DNA of 64,000 nt from NCBI GenBank assembly GCA_964574635.1, contig CAZNOG010000012.1, positions 1-64,000 on the forward strand, in the 5' to 3' direction. The DNA comes from CAZNOG01 sp964574635. Its GTDB lineage: Bacteria; Bacteroidota; Bacteroidia; Flavobacteriales_D; Cryomorphaceae. The notes under the pieces were generated by a model. The model made no database searches and was not told the DNA's origin. It saw nothing but the letters and a program-made list of their open reading frames with translations. Both the position numbers and the translations under genes were made by a program. This document shows, piece after piece, positions 1-8,247 of the stretch (position 1 is the first letter of the stretch; each line of letters begins with the position of its first letter).

Positions 1-35
1 GTCTATGTTAGAACCCTGAAACGCAAATTGTCCGA

Positions 36-725
36 TTAATAGGGGTCTAAACCACTGTTGCCTACGCGGGTAATAGACTTGATCTTGCCGTCGTTGCGCC
101 AGGTGATGTTTTCTATTTCTTCCTGGGCGTCGTGGGTGAGCTGACCCAGCTCGTCGTAGCGGTAATTGTTGAGGGAGTTGATGTCGGAGGGTACGGCGGT
201 AAAGGTACCCTGATCGTCGATGTCGTCGTCGAAGGCGGTGGCGTTTACGGCGTCATTGACGTGGTAGAGGCGGTTCCGGGAGCGCCCGTAAGTTCCGTCT
301 TGGTAGCGGTAGGTCAGATCGTCTATGGCAACCCCCGAGGCGTCTTTGCGAAGTTGAGATTCTATGTTGCCGTTGGCGTCGTACACAAAGCTGTTCTCGT
401 ACTTGCCGTCATAGGCTTGTCCGCTGGCCCAAGTGTTGGTTGTGGTATTCAGGTCGGTGAAGCTCCGCGCGTGGGTGAGGCGTTGAAGTTGGTCGTATTC
501 GTAGGCGTTGCCAATGGGCATGGGGCTCATATCCGACGGGTCGGTGATGGTATTGACCATCGCGCCGATGTTTCCGTTGTAGAGGTTGTGCCTGTGAGTC
601 TGCAAATTACTGCCCGTAAGATCCGCCTTCGAATACACGAATAATATCATAAAAAGAAGCGAAGCCACCCCCCAACCTCCAAAAAATAGAAAACCCGCCA
701 TTCCGGCGGGTTTCCTATTATCCAA
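36..725 (-). pseudogene. RHS/YD-repeat protein fragment
   Basis: From about residue 35 the frame shows tandem YD-type repeats, for example YEYDQLQRLTHARSF, FVYDANGNIESQLRK and YRYDELGQLTHDA, typical of the middle of Bacteroidota RHS proteins. The first ~31 codons do not look like RHS sequence and run through a terminator hairpin at 691-713, so the 5' part of the gene has been lost. The frame stops at TAA after GNSGLDPY, before any RHS core motif or toxin tip. It is therefore cut at both ends and I read it as a decayed remnant. It is not a copy of the RHS gene at 37155. No signal peptide or partner gene is visible. The window edge 35 nt beyond the stop prevents checking what follows. Confidence 0.7.
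691..713 (-). terminator. Intrinsic terminator-like hairpin
   Basis: AAACCCGCC (691-699) pairs with GGCGGGTTT (705-713) around a 5-nt loop. On the minus strand a T-rich tract follows (A-run at 681-686 on the plus strand). It sits where the upstream part of the RHS fragment should be. Confidence 0.6.
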
Positions 726-846
726 TCATCTAAAACCAAGCAACCTCAACAGATATATTTTGGATGCTTTTCCAACTTTAACGGAAGCCACCCTTTTAGG
801 TTACGCAACCCCCGACCCCCTTGCTCACCTACGCCCCAAAAGCAAG

Positions 847-872
847 AAAACCCGCCTCGTTCGGCGGGTTTT
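847..872. terminator. Second, related terminator-like hairpin
   Basis: AAAACCCGCC (847-856) pairs with GGCGGGTTTT (863-872), loop TCGTTC. The A-run before and T-run after make it usable in both directions. Stem sequence and 3' flank match the hairpin at 691-713. Confidence 0.65.
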
Positions 873-1012
873 CCTGTAATTAACCAATCATTTTAACCAA
901 TCAGAGTAACCAATTCTGATGATAAGATGCTTACACCCGTTCATTGCAAAAGGCATGCCGGAAAACCCGACAACAGTTCCGACGTTTCCCCCATCCGACA
1001 CACAATTGCCCA

Positions 1013-1039
1013 CAAAAAAAGCGGCCCCATGAGGACCGC
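1013..1039 (-). terminator. dps transcription terminator
   Basis: On the minus strand, 25 nt after the dps stop codon, GCGGTCC pairs with GGGCCGC (positions 1021-1039, one G-T pair) and is followed by seven T (1014-1020). Confidence 0.75.
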
Positions 1040-1063
1040 CCTTTTTCGGGTGCCGGAAATGCA

Positions 1064-1564
1064 TTAAGACAAGAAGCTGGACATCATCCAATGCGACTTC
1101 TCGATGCGTTGCATCATGCCGTTTACCATGTTGTCCGTGCCGACGTCGCCGTACTCGCCGGCCGTGTCGATCACATCAACCATAAACGACAACAAAGTCT
1201 CGTAGTCTTTTACGACCTGCCCCATCATTTCGTCGGAGGTGTAATCCTTTTCGGCAGGCTCTTCGATCTCGGCCTTCTCGAGGAATGAAGCCAAGGTGCT
1301 CAGGGGTTTGAACCCCAAGATGCGCACGCGCTCTGCGATCTCGTCAATGTCGGCCGCAGCGGCTTCGTACTCTTCCTCTAATTTTTCGTGTACGTCGTAG
1401 AAATCGGGCCCTACCACGTTCCAGTGGAAATTCCTAAGTTTCTGGTACAAAACGGCGTAATTGGCCAAAAGTAGATTCAAAGACTCCACCAGTTCAAAGG
1501 CCTCGTCTTTCTCGAATCCCAACTTGCCGTAATTATCGTCCTTCACTTTTTTTGTTGTGCTCAT
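1064..1564 (-). CDS. dps: Dps-family DNA-binding ferritin-like protein
   Basis: A 166-residue Dps protein, normal for the family. Dps forms 12-subunit shells in the cytoplasm that oxidise Fe(II) with peroxide, store iron and coat DNA in stressed or stationary cells. The diagnostic stretch KLRNFHWNVVGPDFYDVHEK lies near residues 42-61. Its histidines and the following acidic residues (EKLEEEYEAAAADIDEIAER) form the inter-subunit ferroxidase site of the family. A lysine-containing N-terminal tail (MSTTKKVKDDNYGK) could contact DNA. The gene is monocistronic: its own terminator follows, and a probable -7 box (TATCTTTA on the minus strand) lies about 55 nt upstream of the ATG. The start is the first methionine and gives the expected length. 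Confidence 0.95.
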   Translation of the reverse strand: MSTTKKVKDDNYGKLGFEKDEAFELVESLNLLLANYAVLYQKLRNFHWNVVGPDFYDVHEKLEEEYEAAAADIDEIAERVRILGFKPLSTLASFLEKAEIEEPAEKDYTSDEMMGQVVKDYETLLSFMVDVIDTAGEYGDVGTDNMVNGMMQRIEKSHWMMSSFLS

Positions 1565-1618
1565 AATGTTTTGATTTTTATTTTGTTGCGGCTGTTGCCG
1601 TATTTTGTTCCGTTACCG

Positions 1619-1626
1619 TAAAGATA
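1619..1626 (-). promoter_or_regulatory. Probable -7 box for dps
   Basis: Minus strand TATCTTTA, one mismatch to the Bacteroidota TAnnTTTG element, predicting a leader of about 50 nt. Confidence 0.4.
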
Positions 1627-1742
1627 CGAAATATCCGCCGATTTCCCTAATGATAACCGCTTCGATTCGAAAAGGTTTTGACCGACCGGAACCCGTGCAA
1701 ATGACCGGATGCGATAAGGAGAAACGGACGAATTCGAGGCCT

Positions 1743-1765
1743 CACCCACAAAAACCCAAAAACCC
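1743..1765 (-). repeat. GT-rich interspersed element, copy A
   Basis: Exact 15-nt core at 1743-1757. In the sense direction of the decarboxylase gene the element starts directly after its TAA stop. With the GGG of the last codon it makes four G-triplets with loops of 3, 5 and 7 nt, a standard G-quadruplex pattern. Confidence 0.85.
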
Positions 1766-3226
1766 TTACCCTTCCGTCGGATCGACGGTCCCCTCATCGC
1801 TGAACGCGGGTTCCAACATCTCCCGGCCGGTGAGGACGAATCGCTCGAAAAATCGATCCAAATCCTCGGTTTCCAAGTCGGGGTTGAGCAGTACCAATCG
1901 GATGGATAATCCGGCGTCCAAATGGCAGTAATTGACCATCGCGCGGCCGGTTTCGATGAGGCGATACCGAAGCGATTTGTTGAATTTGTCGGCATTGACG
2001 CCGTCGGGGGTGCGGAAGCGGAAATTCACGTTCAAACTCTGCGTGGGGAAGAGGAGCTCCAACTCGGGGGTGTCCAACACTTTCTGCGTGGCGTAACGCG
2101 CCAATTCCAACACCTTGTCCATGCGCCCGGCGTATCCCTTGTCGCCGTAATACTTCCACGCCAGCCACAGCTTCAACGCGTCAACGCGCCGACCGCACTG
2201 CAGGCTGCCGGGTCCGAAATCGTAATGGGAATAGTCGTTGTCGTGGTATATGTAATCGGCGTCCATGGTGCGGATTTCCCGATCCAGGGCCTTGGGGTCG
2301 CGCACCAACAGCACGGCGCAAACCAAGGGGACGTTCATCAATTTGTGAGGATTCCACGCAAAGGTGTCGGCCGATTCCAATCCACGGAAACGGTTGGTCC
2401 GCCCTTCGGTCAATATCAAGCCCCCGCCCCAAGAACCGTCCACGTGGTGGTGCAATCCGAACTTCCCGGCCACTTCCGACACCTCGTCGAGTGCATCGAA
2501 GGATCCGGTTTCGGTGGTGCCGGCGGTGGAGCAGATCATGAAAGGGGTTTTTCCCTCGGCGATGGCCTTGTTGATCGCCTGTTCCAGTGCGGGACCCCGC
2601 ATTCTGCCGTTCTCGTCGAGGGATACGCCGATCACCGCGTCTTGACCCAAACCCAACGTGTTGGCCGATTTCAACAGACTGAAGTGGCTGCGCTCGGAAG
2701 CGAACACCACGGGCCGCACGCCGTCGGGCAATCCACTCATTTTGGTGGAGGGAAAGGCTTTGTTTCGGGCCAAGAGCATGGCCAACATGTTGGAGTTGCT
2801 GCCCCCGGTGGTGAAAACGCCCGAACCGTCTTCCCACCCGGTGTACCCGAGCATCTTGTCGACCATCGCGCGCTCGATCAGCGTGGCGGCGGGAGCCACC
2901 TCGTAGGTGTACATGGAGGTGTTGGTCAAGGCAGTGATCAACTCGCCGATGAATCCCGGGTGGTTGAACCCGCCGAAAAGCTGGTTCAGGTAAGCGGGGT
3001 TGGAGGTTTTTACCGCGTTTTCGAGGTATTTCTCCACATCGGCCAAAAGTCCGGCCTCGCCGCCCCCTTGGAATCCGGGGTTCAAGCGCAGTTCCCGACC
3101 CAATTCTTCGGGGCCTTTCCGATGGATCACCGGGGTTTCGGGAAGGCTCGCTTTTCGGAGCCACTCCGTCATCAGCTCGTACACCCGATGAAGCGTTTCG
3201 CTTTTTGACTGATCTTTAAGATCCAT
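1766..3226 (-). CDS. Group II PLP-dependent decarboxylase (aminotransferase fold)
   Basis: A 486-residue pyridoxal-phosphate enzyme of the glutamate / aspartate / cysteine-sulfinate decarboxylase family. The PLP lysine is in SADTFAWNPHKLMN. The histidine that stacks on the cofactor is in HHHVDGSWGGG, whose Asp binds the pyridine nitrogen. GGSNSNMLAML and CSTAGTTETGSFDAL are the other family landmarks. The substrate cannot be fixed from sequence: aspartate, glutamate, cysteine sulfinate or an aromatic amino acid are all possible, and gad/pan names would be a guess. The start at MDLKDQSK is chosen because an upstream in-frame TTG falls inside the -7 box; MWKPACII (3256) is an alternative. Element copy A follows the stop directly. 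Confidence 0.85.
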   Translation of the reverse strand: MDLKDQSKSETLHRVYELMTEWLRKASLPETPVIHRKGPEELGRELRLNPGFQGGGEAGLLADVEKYLENAVKTSNPAYLNQLFGGFNHPGFIGELITALTNTSMYTYEVAPAATLIERAMVDKMLGYTGWEDGSGVFTTGGSNSNMLAMLLARNKAFPSTKMSGLPDGVRPVVFASERSHFSLLKSANTLGLGQDAVIGVSLDENGRMRGPALEQAINKAIAEGKTPFMICSTAGTTETGSFDALDEVSEVAGKFGLHHHVDGSWGGGLILTEGRTNRFRGLESADTFAWNPHKLMNVPLVCAVLLVRDPKALDREIRTMDADYIYHDNDYSHYDFGPGSLQCGRRVDALKLWLAWKYYGDKGYAGRMDKVLELARYATQKVLDTPELELLFPTQSLNVNFRFRTPDGVNADKFNKSLRYRLIETGRAMVNYCHLDAGLSIRLVLLNPDLETEDLDRFFERFVLTGREMLEPAFSDEGTVDPTEG

Positions 3227-3292
3227 GCGTTTGATGATACACGCAGGCTTCCACATTTGTATTCGGGGAGATGCTGCGGATATTTCGGGGCA

Positions 3293-3300
3293 CAAAAGTA
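3293..3300 (-). promoter_or_regulatory. -7 box upstream of the PLP decarboxylase
   Basis: Minus strand TACTTTTG, an exact TAnnTTTG match, about 66 nt before the chosen ATG. Confidence 0.55.
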
Positions 3301-3340
3301 CGATTTCTCACACCTTATTCAATCATCCTCCTCGCCGGGG

Positions 3341-5452
3341 TCAATCTTCCCTTAAAAACTCCTTGCGCCGACAATCGAAATACCGGGGTCGACCTGCCTC
3401 GTCGACAAAACGGATGACGCGCCCGTCCAACACTTCTGCGGATTTGAATTTCATCGGGACGATCTCCACCCCCCTGGTGTCGATCAGGCCGACGGCCGTG
3501 TCGGTGGCCAGCAAGAGGGTGTCCACGAATTCCAAACGCTCGAAACGAAACGGCAGCACGGTCTTGCCCAAAGTGTCGATCAAACCGAATTTGCCCTTGA
3601 CCGCCGCGATGGCCACGGAGTCGCGGAAGTGGCCCGCCCAAGAGTAGTTGTAGGGAATAGCCAGGTTCACTTTCAAGTCGGCGTACCCCCACTTGCCCCG
3701 CTTCTTCACGGGGATCAATTTGCCCTCGAACCGGCCCACGTCTTCGAAAATGGCCGGGAAAATCCGCTCTCCGGTGGTGTCGATCACGCCCACGTCGTTG
3801 TTGCGGAATATGGGGGCGTAGCCACCCGAGAAGCGCGACTTGGTCAGTGCTTCGGCCTTGTAGCTGTACACGAAGGGGATGGCTGTATCGCCACGCACGT
3901 CGATGAATCCGTAGTTGCTTCCGTCGGTGGCCAGCGCGAGACCGTCGCCGAAATCGCCGATGCCGGTGTACACGGGCTCCACCAGCAGGGTTCCCATCCT
4001 GTCGATCAAACCGAATTGTCCGTCCACCCTCACCCTCGCCGGCAGTCCATCGTCGGGAAAGCGTTCGATCCAATCGAACTCGGCGCCGGAAAGGACCTCC
4101 CCTTCACGGTCGATCAAAATCTTCTTGCCGTCGAGTTCCACCACCGCCCTGGAATCTTCGAAATCCGTGGCGTCGTCGTACGAAAAGTCGATCACCACTT
4201 CCCCTTTTTCGTTCAGGTAGCCGTACCCATCCCCTTTCGAAGCGAAAAACAATCCGTCGCCGAACTCGCCCAAGTCATCGTATTCCGGTTCGATCGCCCA
4301 GTCGCCGGCACGGTTGATCGCCCCATACTTGCCCCGAATTTCCACCACGGCGTAGCCGTTGCGAAAGGGATAGGCCTCGTCGAAAGCCACCGGCGCAATC
4401 AAGTGGCCGGATTTGTCGATGTAGCCGGCCTTGTCGCCTTGACCCACCACGGCGATTCCCTCGGCAAAGGGCTCGTTCCACTCGAAGGTCGGCTCAATGC
4501 GCACCCTTCCGTCCTCGTCGATGTACCCCCACATTCCATTCTCCTCGTACCGGTAAAACCGTGTCGTGGCGTTGTCGAAATCCCTCTTCAGGCGCTCTTG
4601 GTCCGGAAAATCGGGATACTTCAGACTGAACGCCGCGATGGCCGAGGCCGACATGTCGCCGATTTCCAGCAGGTACAATTTCGTCCACGCCTTTTCCGCG
4701 TAGGCGTTATCGGGATTTTCCCGGATAAAAGCGATCAGGGATTCCGGCGTCTCCTCCGTGGTCGACATTTGGAAAATTTGGTATTCCGCGTCCCGGCGGT
4801 ACGGACTGTCGGGTACTTCGGCTATGAATTTCTTGTAGGCGGCGAGGGACCCCGACGCGGTTTTTTCGTGGTAGAGACGCTGGTCGTACAGCTTCTTTGC
4901 CTCGGGCACTTGCTCGGCTTCGGGGTATTCCTCCATGAACGCCCGCAGCGCGGCGGCCGAATTGGCCGAATGCGCGATGCCGTACGCCACGCTGTCTCTC
5001 TCCGCAACGGCCAAGGAGCGAAAGTGATCCGTGCGCGCGCGGTGGATGAAATCGGCGTAGGCCGCCGGATCGCCGTCGCGCGCGATGGTGGCGAAGACCA
5101 GGGAATCCGCCCGCCTCGTCAGCGAAAGCACGGAGGCGGAATCCACGCCGTAGGGGGCATAATCCGACCTGGTCTTGAGATCCAACCCCGGATACCCGCG
5201 GTAGGCCACGCCGGCGAACTTAAACGCCGAGTCGGGGTGAAAAAAGGGATTGTCGTTGCGGCCGTAGATGGTCGCCAAGCCGTAAGCCGCCGCCACGGAG
5301 TCGCGCTTCAGGCTGCGGTAAAACAAATCTTTGGCCTTGAAGTAATTGTACACTTCCAGCGCCTCGAAAGCGCGTTTCAACCTACCGGGCACGGCCACGA
5401 ACCCGAAAAGCAGTACCGACAACGCCAAAAGTGAAACCGCGCGAAACTTCAT
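3341..5452 (-). CDS. Secreted WG-repeat (beta-propeller-like) protein
   Basis: A 703-residue protein with an N-terminal signal peptide ([20 protein letters not shown]). Residues ~25-320 are helical, TPR-like repeats (for example [18 protein letters not shown] and [15 protein letters not shown]). Residues ~325-690 hold about eight WG repeats of the form GxWGYIDxxGxxxIxPxFxxxxxF, such as [17 protein letters not shown] and [19 protein letters not shown] repeats occur in many Bacteroidota envelope proteins, usually of unknown function, so no activity is assigned. The long upstream extension of the frame is rejected: it runs back through trmD on the other strand, and the -7 box lies 5 nt before this ATG. 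The gene diverges from trmD. Confidence 0.85.
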   Translation of the reverse strand: MKFRAVSLLALSVLLFGFVAVPGRLKRAFEALEVYNYFKAKDLFYRSLKRDSVAAAYGLATIYGRNDNPFFHPDSAFKFAGVAYRGYPGLDLKTRSDYAPYGVDSASVLSLTRRADSLVFATIARDGDPAAYADFIHRARTDHFRSLAVAERDSVAYGIAHSANSAAALRAFMEEYPEAEQVPEAKKLYDQRLYHEKTASGSLAAYKKFIAEVPDSPYRRDAEYQIFQMSTTEETPESLIAFIRENPDNAYAEKAWTKLYLLEIGDMSASAIAAFSLKYPDFPDQERLKRDFDNATTRFYRYEENGMWGYIDEDGRVRIEPTFEWNEPFAEGIAVVGQGDKAGYIDKSGHLIAPVAFDEAYPFRNGYAVVEIRGKYGAINRAGDWAIEPEYDDLGEFGDGLFFASKGDGYGYLNEKGEVVIDFSYDDATDFEDSRAVVELDGKKILIDREGEVLSGAEFDWIERFPDDGLPARVRVDGQFGLIDRMGTLLVEPVYTGIGDFGDGLALATDGSNYGFIDVRGDTAIPFVYSYKAEALTKSRFSGGYAPIFRNNDVGVIDTTGERIFPAIFEDVGRFEGKLIPVKKRGKWGYADLKVNLAIPYNYSWAGHFRDSVAIAAVKGKFGLIDTLGKTVLPFRFERLEFVDTLLLATDTAVGLIDTRGVEIVPMKFKSAEVLDGRVIRFVDEAGRPRYFDCRRKEFLRED

Positions 5453-5457
5453 GCCCA

Positions 5458-5465
5458 CAAAGGTA
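5458..5465 (-). promoter_or_regulatory. -7 box giving a predicted leaderless WG mRNA
   Basis: Minus strand TACCTTTG, then only 5 nt (TGGGC), then ATG. Transcription normally begins about this far beyond the box, so the start codon would be at or next to +1. Confidence 0.6.
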
Positions 5466-5531
5466 CGGAAGGCCTCCTTCCTTTCCATGCCGGGACGCAC
5501 ACCCACCTCGTGCGCAAAACGAAATGCCGAG

Positions 5532-5555
5532 ACCCACCCACAAAAACCCAAACCC
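5532..5555 (-). repeat. GT-rich interspersed element, copy B
   Basis: Exact core at 5535-5549, between the divergent WG and trmD genes. The G-rich strand is the minus strand and has five G-tracts of three or more within ~30 nt, counting GGGG just outside the element. Confidence 0.85.
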
Positions 5556-5619
5556 TTCCCCACCGCCTCCGTCGCCAACCCCGCCCGCTTTTCAACCCGC
5601 GTACCCGCCGTGGGAGTGG

Positions 5620-5627
5620 TATATTTG
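5620..5627 (+). promoter_or_regulatory. -7 box for trmD
   Basis: TATATTTG, an exact TAnnTTTG match ending 14 nt before the trmD ATG. Confidence 0.6.
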
Positions 5628-5641
5628 CGGAAAATCCCCCC

Positions 5642-6361
5642 ATGGCAAAAATGCGGATCGACATCCTCACCGGGCTGCCCTCCCTTCTGGACAGCCCACT
5701 GAACGAGAGCATTATGAAGCGCTCCCAAACCAAGGGTTTGGTCGAAATGCACGTGCACGATTTGCGCGCGTACAGCACCGACAAGCACAAGACCATAGAC
5801 GATTACGCGTACGGGGGCGGGGCCGGCATGGTGCTGCGCGTGGAACCGGTGGCGCGGTGCCTGGACCAATTGCTCGCGGAGCGCGATTACGACGACGTCA
5901 TTTACATGACTCCCGACGGGGAACGGCTGGAGCAAAAACTCGTCAACCGCCTGTCGGTGCTGGGCAACCTCATCATTTTGTGCGGCCATTACAAGGGCGT
6001 CGACGAGCGCATTCGCGAGAAGTACATCACCCGCGAAATCAGCATCGGCGATTACGTACTCAGCGGCGGCGAACTGGCGGCGGCGGTGCTGGTCGATGCC
6101 GTGGTGCGACTGGTGCCCGGCGTGCTCAACGACGAAACTTCGGCCCTCACCGATTCCTTTCAGGACGGGCTGTTGTCGCCGCCGGTCTACACCCGCCCCG
6201 AAACCTACGAGGGCATGCGCGTTCCCGAGGTGCTCACATCGGGCCACGCCAAAGAAATCGAGGAATGGCGGATGCGCGAAGCGGTGAAGCGAACCAAGCA
6301 GCGCCGGCCCGACCTTTGGCGGCGACACTGGCAAGATTCGGAAGAAGAAGGGGACGAATAA
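5642..6361 (+). CDS. trmD: tRNA (guanine-N1)-methyltransferase
   Basis: A 239-residue SPOUT-family methyltransferase. TrmD uses S-adenosylmethionine to methylate G37 at N1, next to the anticodon, which prevents +1 frameshifting. The knot region is clear: [18 protein letters not shown] (substrate loop), [15 protein letters not shown] (SAM loop) and [16 protein letters not shown], whose Asp is the family's catalytic base. The C-terminal arm ends with the typical [18 protein letters not shown]. The start at 5642 follows the -7 box; ATG at 5651 (MRIDIL) is an alternative matching many orthologues. rplS lies downstream, the usual trmD-rplS pairing, but here a 226-nt gap with a repeat element and a separate promoter splits them. 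Confidence 0.96.
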   Translation: MAKMRIDILTGLPSLLDSPLNESIMKRSQTKGLVEMHVHDLRAYSTDKHKTIDDYAYGGGAGMVLRVEPVARCLDQLLAERDYDDVIYMTPDGERLEQKLVNRLSVLGNLIILCGHYKGVDERIREKYITREISIGDYVLSGGELAAAVLVDAVVRLVPGVLNDETSALTDSFQDGLLSPPVYTRPETYEGMRVPEVLTSGHAKEIEEWRMREAVKRTKQRRPDLWRRHWQDSEEEGDE

Positions 6362-6362
6362 G

Positions 6363-6388
6363 ATGGTTTGGGTTTTTGTGGGTGGGTC
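6363..6388 (+). repeat. GT-rich interspersed element, copy C
   Basis: Exact core GGGTTTTTGTGGGTG at 6370-6384. It begins within 2-8 nt of the trmD TAA and reads in the trmD sense direction, like copies A and E after their genes. Confidence 0.85.
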
Positions 6389-6532
6389 GTTATCGCCGGC
6401 AATCCCGCCGGATCTTTCGTTTTTCTCTTCCCCAAAACCTTCTAAAACTGCGCGTTGCGAAAAAATACCCACCCCGCGATCACCGGTTTCCAGATTTCGC
6501 AAAATCAGGAGTGGCAAACCGAAAATAATTCG

Positions 6533-6540
6533 TAATATTG
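6533..6540 (+). promoter_or_regulatory. -7 box for rplS
   Basis: TAATATTG, one mismatch to TAnnTTTG, 47 nt before the rplS ATG. Confidence 0.4.
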
Positions 6541-6587
6541 CAGGCCGAAATTTTTTGTATTTCACACACCACACCCAAGGCGATATC

Positions 6588-6953
6588 ATGGACTTAGTAA
6601 AAGAAATAAGCGCACAACTCAACGGTCAAAAAGAAGCACCCGATTTCAAGGCGGGCGATACCGTAACGGTGCACTACAAGATCAGGGAGGGTAACAAAGA
6701 GCGACTCCAACTTTTTCAGGGAGTGGTGCTGCAACGCCGTGGTACCGGCGCTTCGGAGACCTTCACGGTACGAAAGATCTCCGGCGGGGTCGGCGTGGAG
6801 CGCATCATTCCGGTGCATTCACCCTTCGTGGAAAAGATCGAAGTGAACAAGCGCGGTCGAGTGCGCAGAGCACGCATCTTCTACCTGCGCGAGCGCCGAG
6901 GCAAATCCGCTCGAATCAAAGAGCGTCGCTTCGTGGGCAAGGACAAAAAATAA
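6588..6953 (+). CDS. rplS: 50S ribosomal protein L19
   Basis: A 121-residue L19, a large-subunit protein at the 30S-50S interface. The conserved core is present: [50 protein letters not shown] and [19 protein letters not shown]. The C-terminus carries a short lysine-rich extension (FVGKDKK) common in Bacteroidota. The in-frame upstream extension is non-coding and contains repeat element C, so ATG at 6588 is used. A strong terminator follows seven nucleotides after the stop. Confidence 0.97.
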   Translation: MDLVKEISAQLNGQKEAPDFKAGDTVTVHYKIREGNKERLQLFQGVVLQRRGTGASETFTVRKISGGVGVERIIPVHSPFVEKIEVNKRGRVRRARIFYLRERRGKSARIKERRFVGKDKK

Positions 6954-6960
6954 TCTTCCC

Positions 6961-6990
6961 GCCGGCCCTTCGAGGCCGGCTTTCTTTTTT
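6961..6990 (+). terminator. rplS terminator
   Basis: GCCGGCC, loop CTTCGA, GGCCGGC (with one flanking pair), then TTTCTTTTTT. Confidence 0.85.
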
Positions 6991-6999
6991 CCTTCCAAT

Positions 7000-8214
7000 T
7001 CAATCCTTGCGGAAAAAATCCAATGCCCGCAAGTCGATGATGTGCACGTCGTCGTAGTAAAAGTGCAGGATGTCGCCGAAGGTGAAACCCAATTCGGCCA
7101 TGCGCATGGCGCCCTCTTGGCTCAAACCGGCTCCGTGACCGAATCCCCGACCGGTGATCAAAAGCGAATCGGAGGCCGACGCCAGGGAGCCACCGTGGTG
7201 GGCCTCGTCGTACAAGGGCCGGATGTCGAAAAAGGTGGACTTCAGCTTCCAGTCTTTCCGTATCTCCGTAAGCCGGATGTCGAACTGCGGATCCAGAAAA
7301 AAGTGATGCCTCCGCTCTTGGCGGTAATTCGTGGCCATAGTGCGGATGAGCTTGTCGTCGGTGTTCAACCCGAAGTTGCTTTTCAGGTAGTCCAACCACT
7401 CCTTGCGGTCTACCGTGGTTGACCACCGATAGTGTTCGCCGTTGGTGGAAAACTCGTCGAGCCTCGGCGCCAAGTACGGAAGGGGTCCCGACCACACGCT
7501 TTCGCTCCCCACCGTCTCTCCTCCGCTGTTGGAATGAAAAGCCGCGGTGATGGGTTCCATGCCCGAATCCACCAGAATCAACCCCGCCGTTTCCCGCACG
7601 GCTTTCAATATTCTCGGCTCCCACCGGCATTTTCCGTGGTACACCTGCGCGTCCACTTGGTCGTTGAGGTGATATCCGTAGGCGGCGAATCGGTTGCGGT
7701 TGCTCACGGCGTAGGAGCGGGAAATAATCGCCTGTACTTTGTAAAATTCGGTTTCCTTTTCCTTGCCGGATTCGGCTTCAACCACCCCGGCGACGTACTT
7801 CTCCATGGCCACCTCGTTGATCAACAACAGCGTGCCGCCACGGGGCGAAACGCGGAGGTTGTCGTCGTACACGGCCTCGAACTTCCCCGGCTGTAAAATA
7901 TACAGTCGGAATACGCCCGTGTCGTAGTGGCTCTGCACTTCCGCGCGTTTGCCCTGGCCCACCAACTTCCCCCCGAAGGTCGCCTTCACCGTCGATCCCG
8001 CCAACGAAAGCGTCAAGCGCTCGCCCACGCGGAAGGTCGCCACGTTTACACCGTCGATTTTCAGCGCGTACACGCCGTGCTGCACCAGCAGCTGAACCAC
8101 CTCGGGGCGGTGCGGCTCCAAGATGCCGATGTGCATGACTTCGTAATTCTGGGCCCGAACGGGATAGGTCCCGAGCAGGGAAATCAGGACGGCCAAAACG
8201 AAAATCGATCGCAT
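7000..8214 (-). CDS. SpoIID/LytB-domain secreted protein
   Basis: A 404-residue exported protein with a signal peptide (MRSIFVLAVLISLLGTYPVRA). The SpoIID/LytB domain occupies residues ~110-400. Landmarks are LLINEVAMEKYVAGVVEAE, FYKVQAIISRSYAVSNRNR, AAFHSNSGGETVGS and the C-terminal GRGFGHGAGLSQEGAMRMA. In Bacillus, SpoIID is a lytic transglycosylase acting on denuded peptidoglycan and LytB enhances an amidase. In Bacteroidota the family is common and a cell-wall role is likely, though unproven. It follows lpxB by 33 nt but has its own -7 box, so it may be transcribed separately. Confidence 0.88.
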   Translation of the reverse strand: MRSIFVLAVLISLLGTYPVRAQNYEVMHIGILEPHRPEVVQLLVQHGVYALKIDGVNVATFRVGERLTLSLAGSTVKATFGGKLVGQGKRAEVQSHYDTGVFRLYILQPGKFEAVYDDNLRVSPRGGTLLLINEVAMEKYVAGVVEAESGKEKETEFYKVQAIISRSYAVSNRNRFAAYGYHLNDQVDAQVYHGKCRWEPRILKAVRETAGLILVDSGMEPITAAFHSNSGGETVGSESVWSGPLPYLAPRLDEFSTNGEHYRWSTTVDRKEWLDYLKSNFGLNTDDKLIRTMATNYRQERRHHFFLDPQFDIRLTEIRKDWKLKSTFFDIRPLYDEAHHGGSLASASDSLLITGRGFGHGAGLSQEGAMRMAELGFTFGDILHFYYDDVHIIDLRALDFFRKD

Positions 8215-8218
8215 GCGA

Positions 8219-8226
8219 CGAAAATA
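8219..8226 (-). promoter_or_regulatory. -7 box, predicted leaderless SpoIID-like mRNA
   Basis: Minus strand TATTTTCG, then TCGC, then ATG: a 4-nt gap. Confidence 0.5.
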
Positions 8227-8247
8227 AGATGAGAAATCGTGGACGCG

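Larger units (their letters stand above)
726..1063. other. Intergenic region with stacked hairpins, no gene
   Basis: No credible coding frame is seen. It holds the hairpin at 847-872 and the dps terminator at 1013-1039. The stretch after the 847-872 hairpin resembles the stretch after the 691-713 hairpin (GGCGGGTTT, then CCT, then CCAATCAT, then an A/C-rich run), suggesting an old, diverged tandem duplication of a terminator region. Confidence 0.5.

Noticed and set aside
1922..3208. 428-residue plus-strand frame opposite the decarboxylase
   Set aside because: Antisense to a complete PLP enzyme, with composition typical of a shadow frame.
5450..5465. CCCACAAAGG as another element copy
   Set aside because: Only a short match, explained by the -7 box and start region of the WG gene.
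3341..6622. A 1093-residue minus-strand frame covering the WG protein and all of trmD
   Set aside because: Only the part from 5452 down has signal peptide and WG repeats. The rest is antisense to trmD, and the promoter box lies at 5458-5465.
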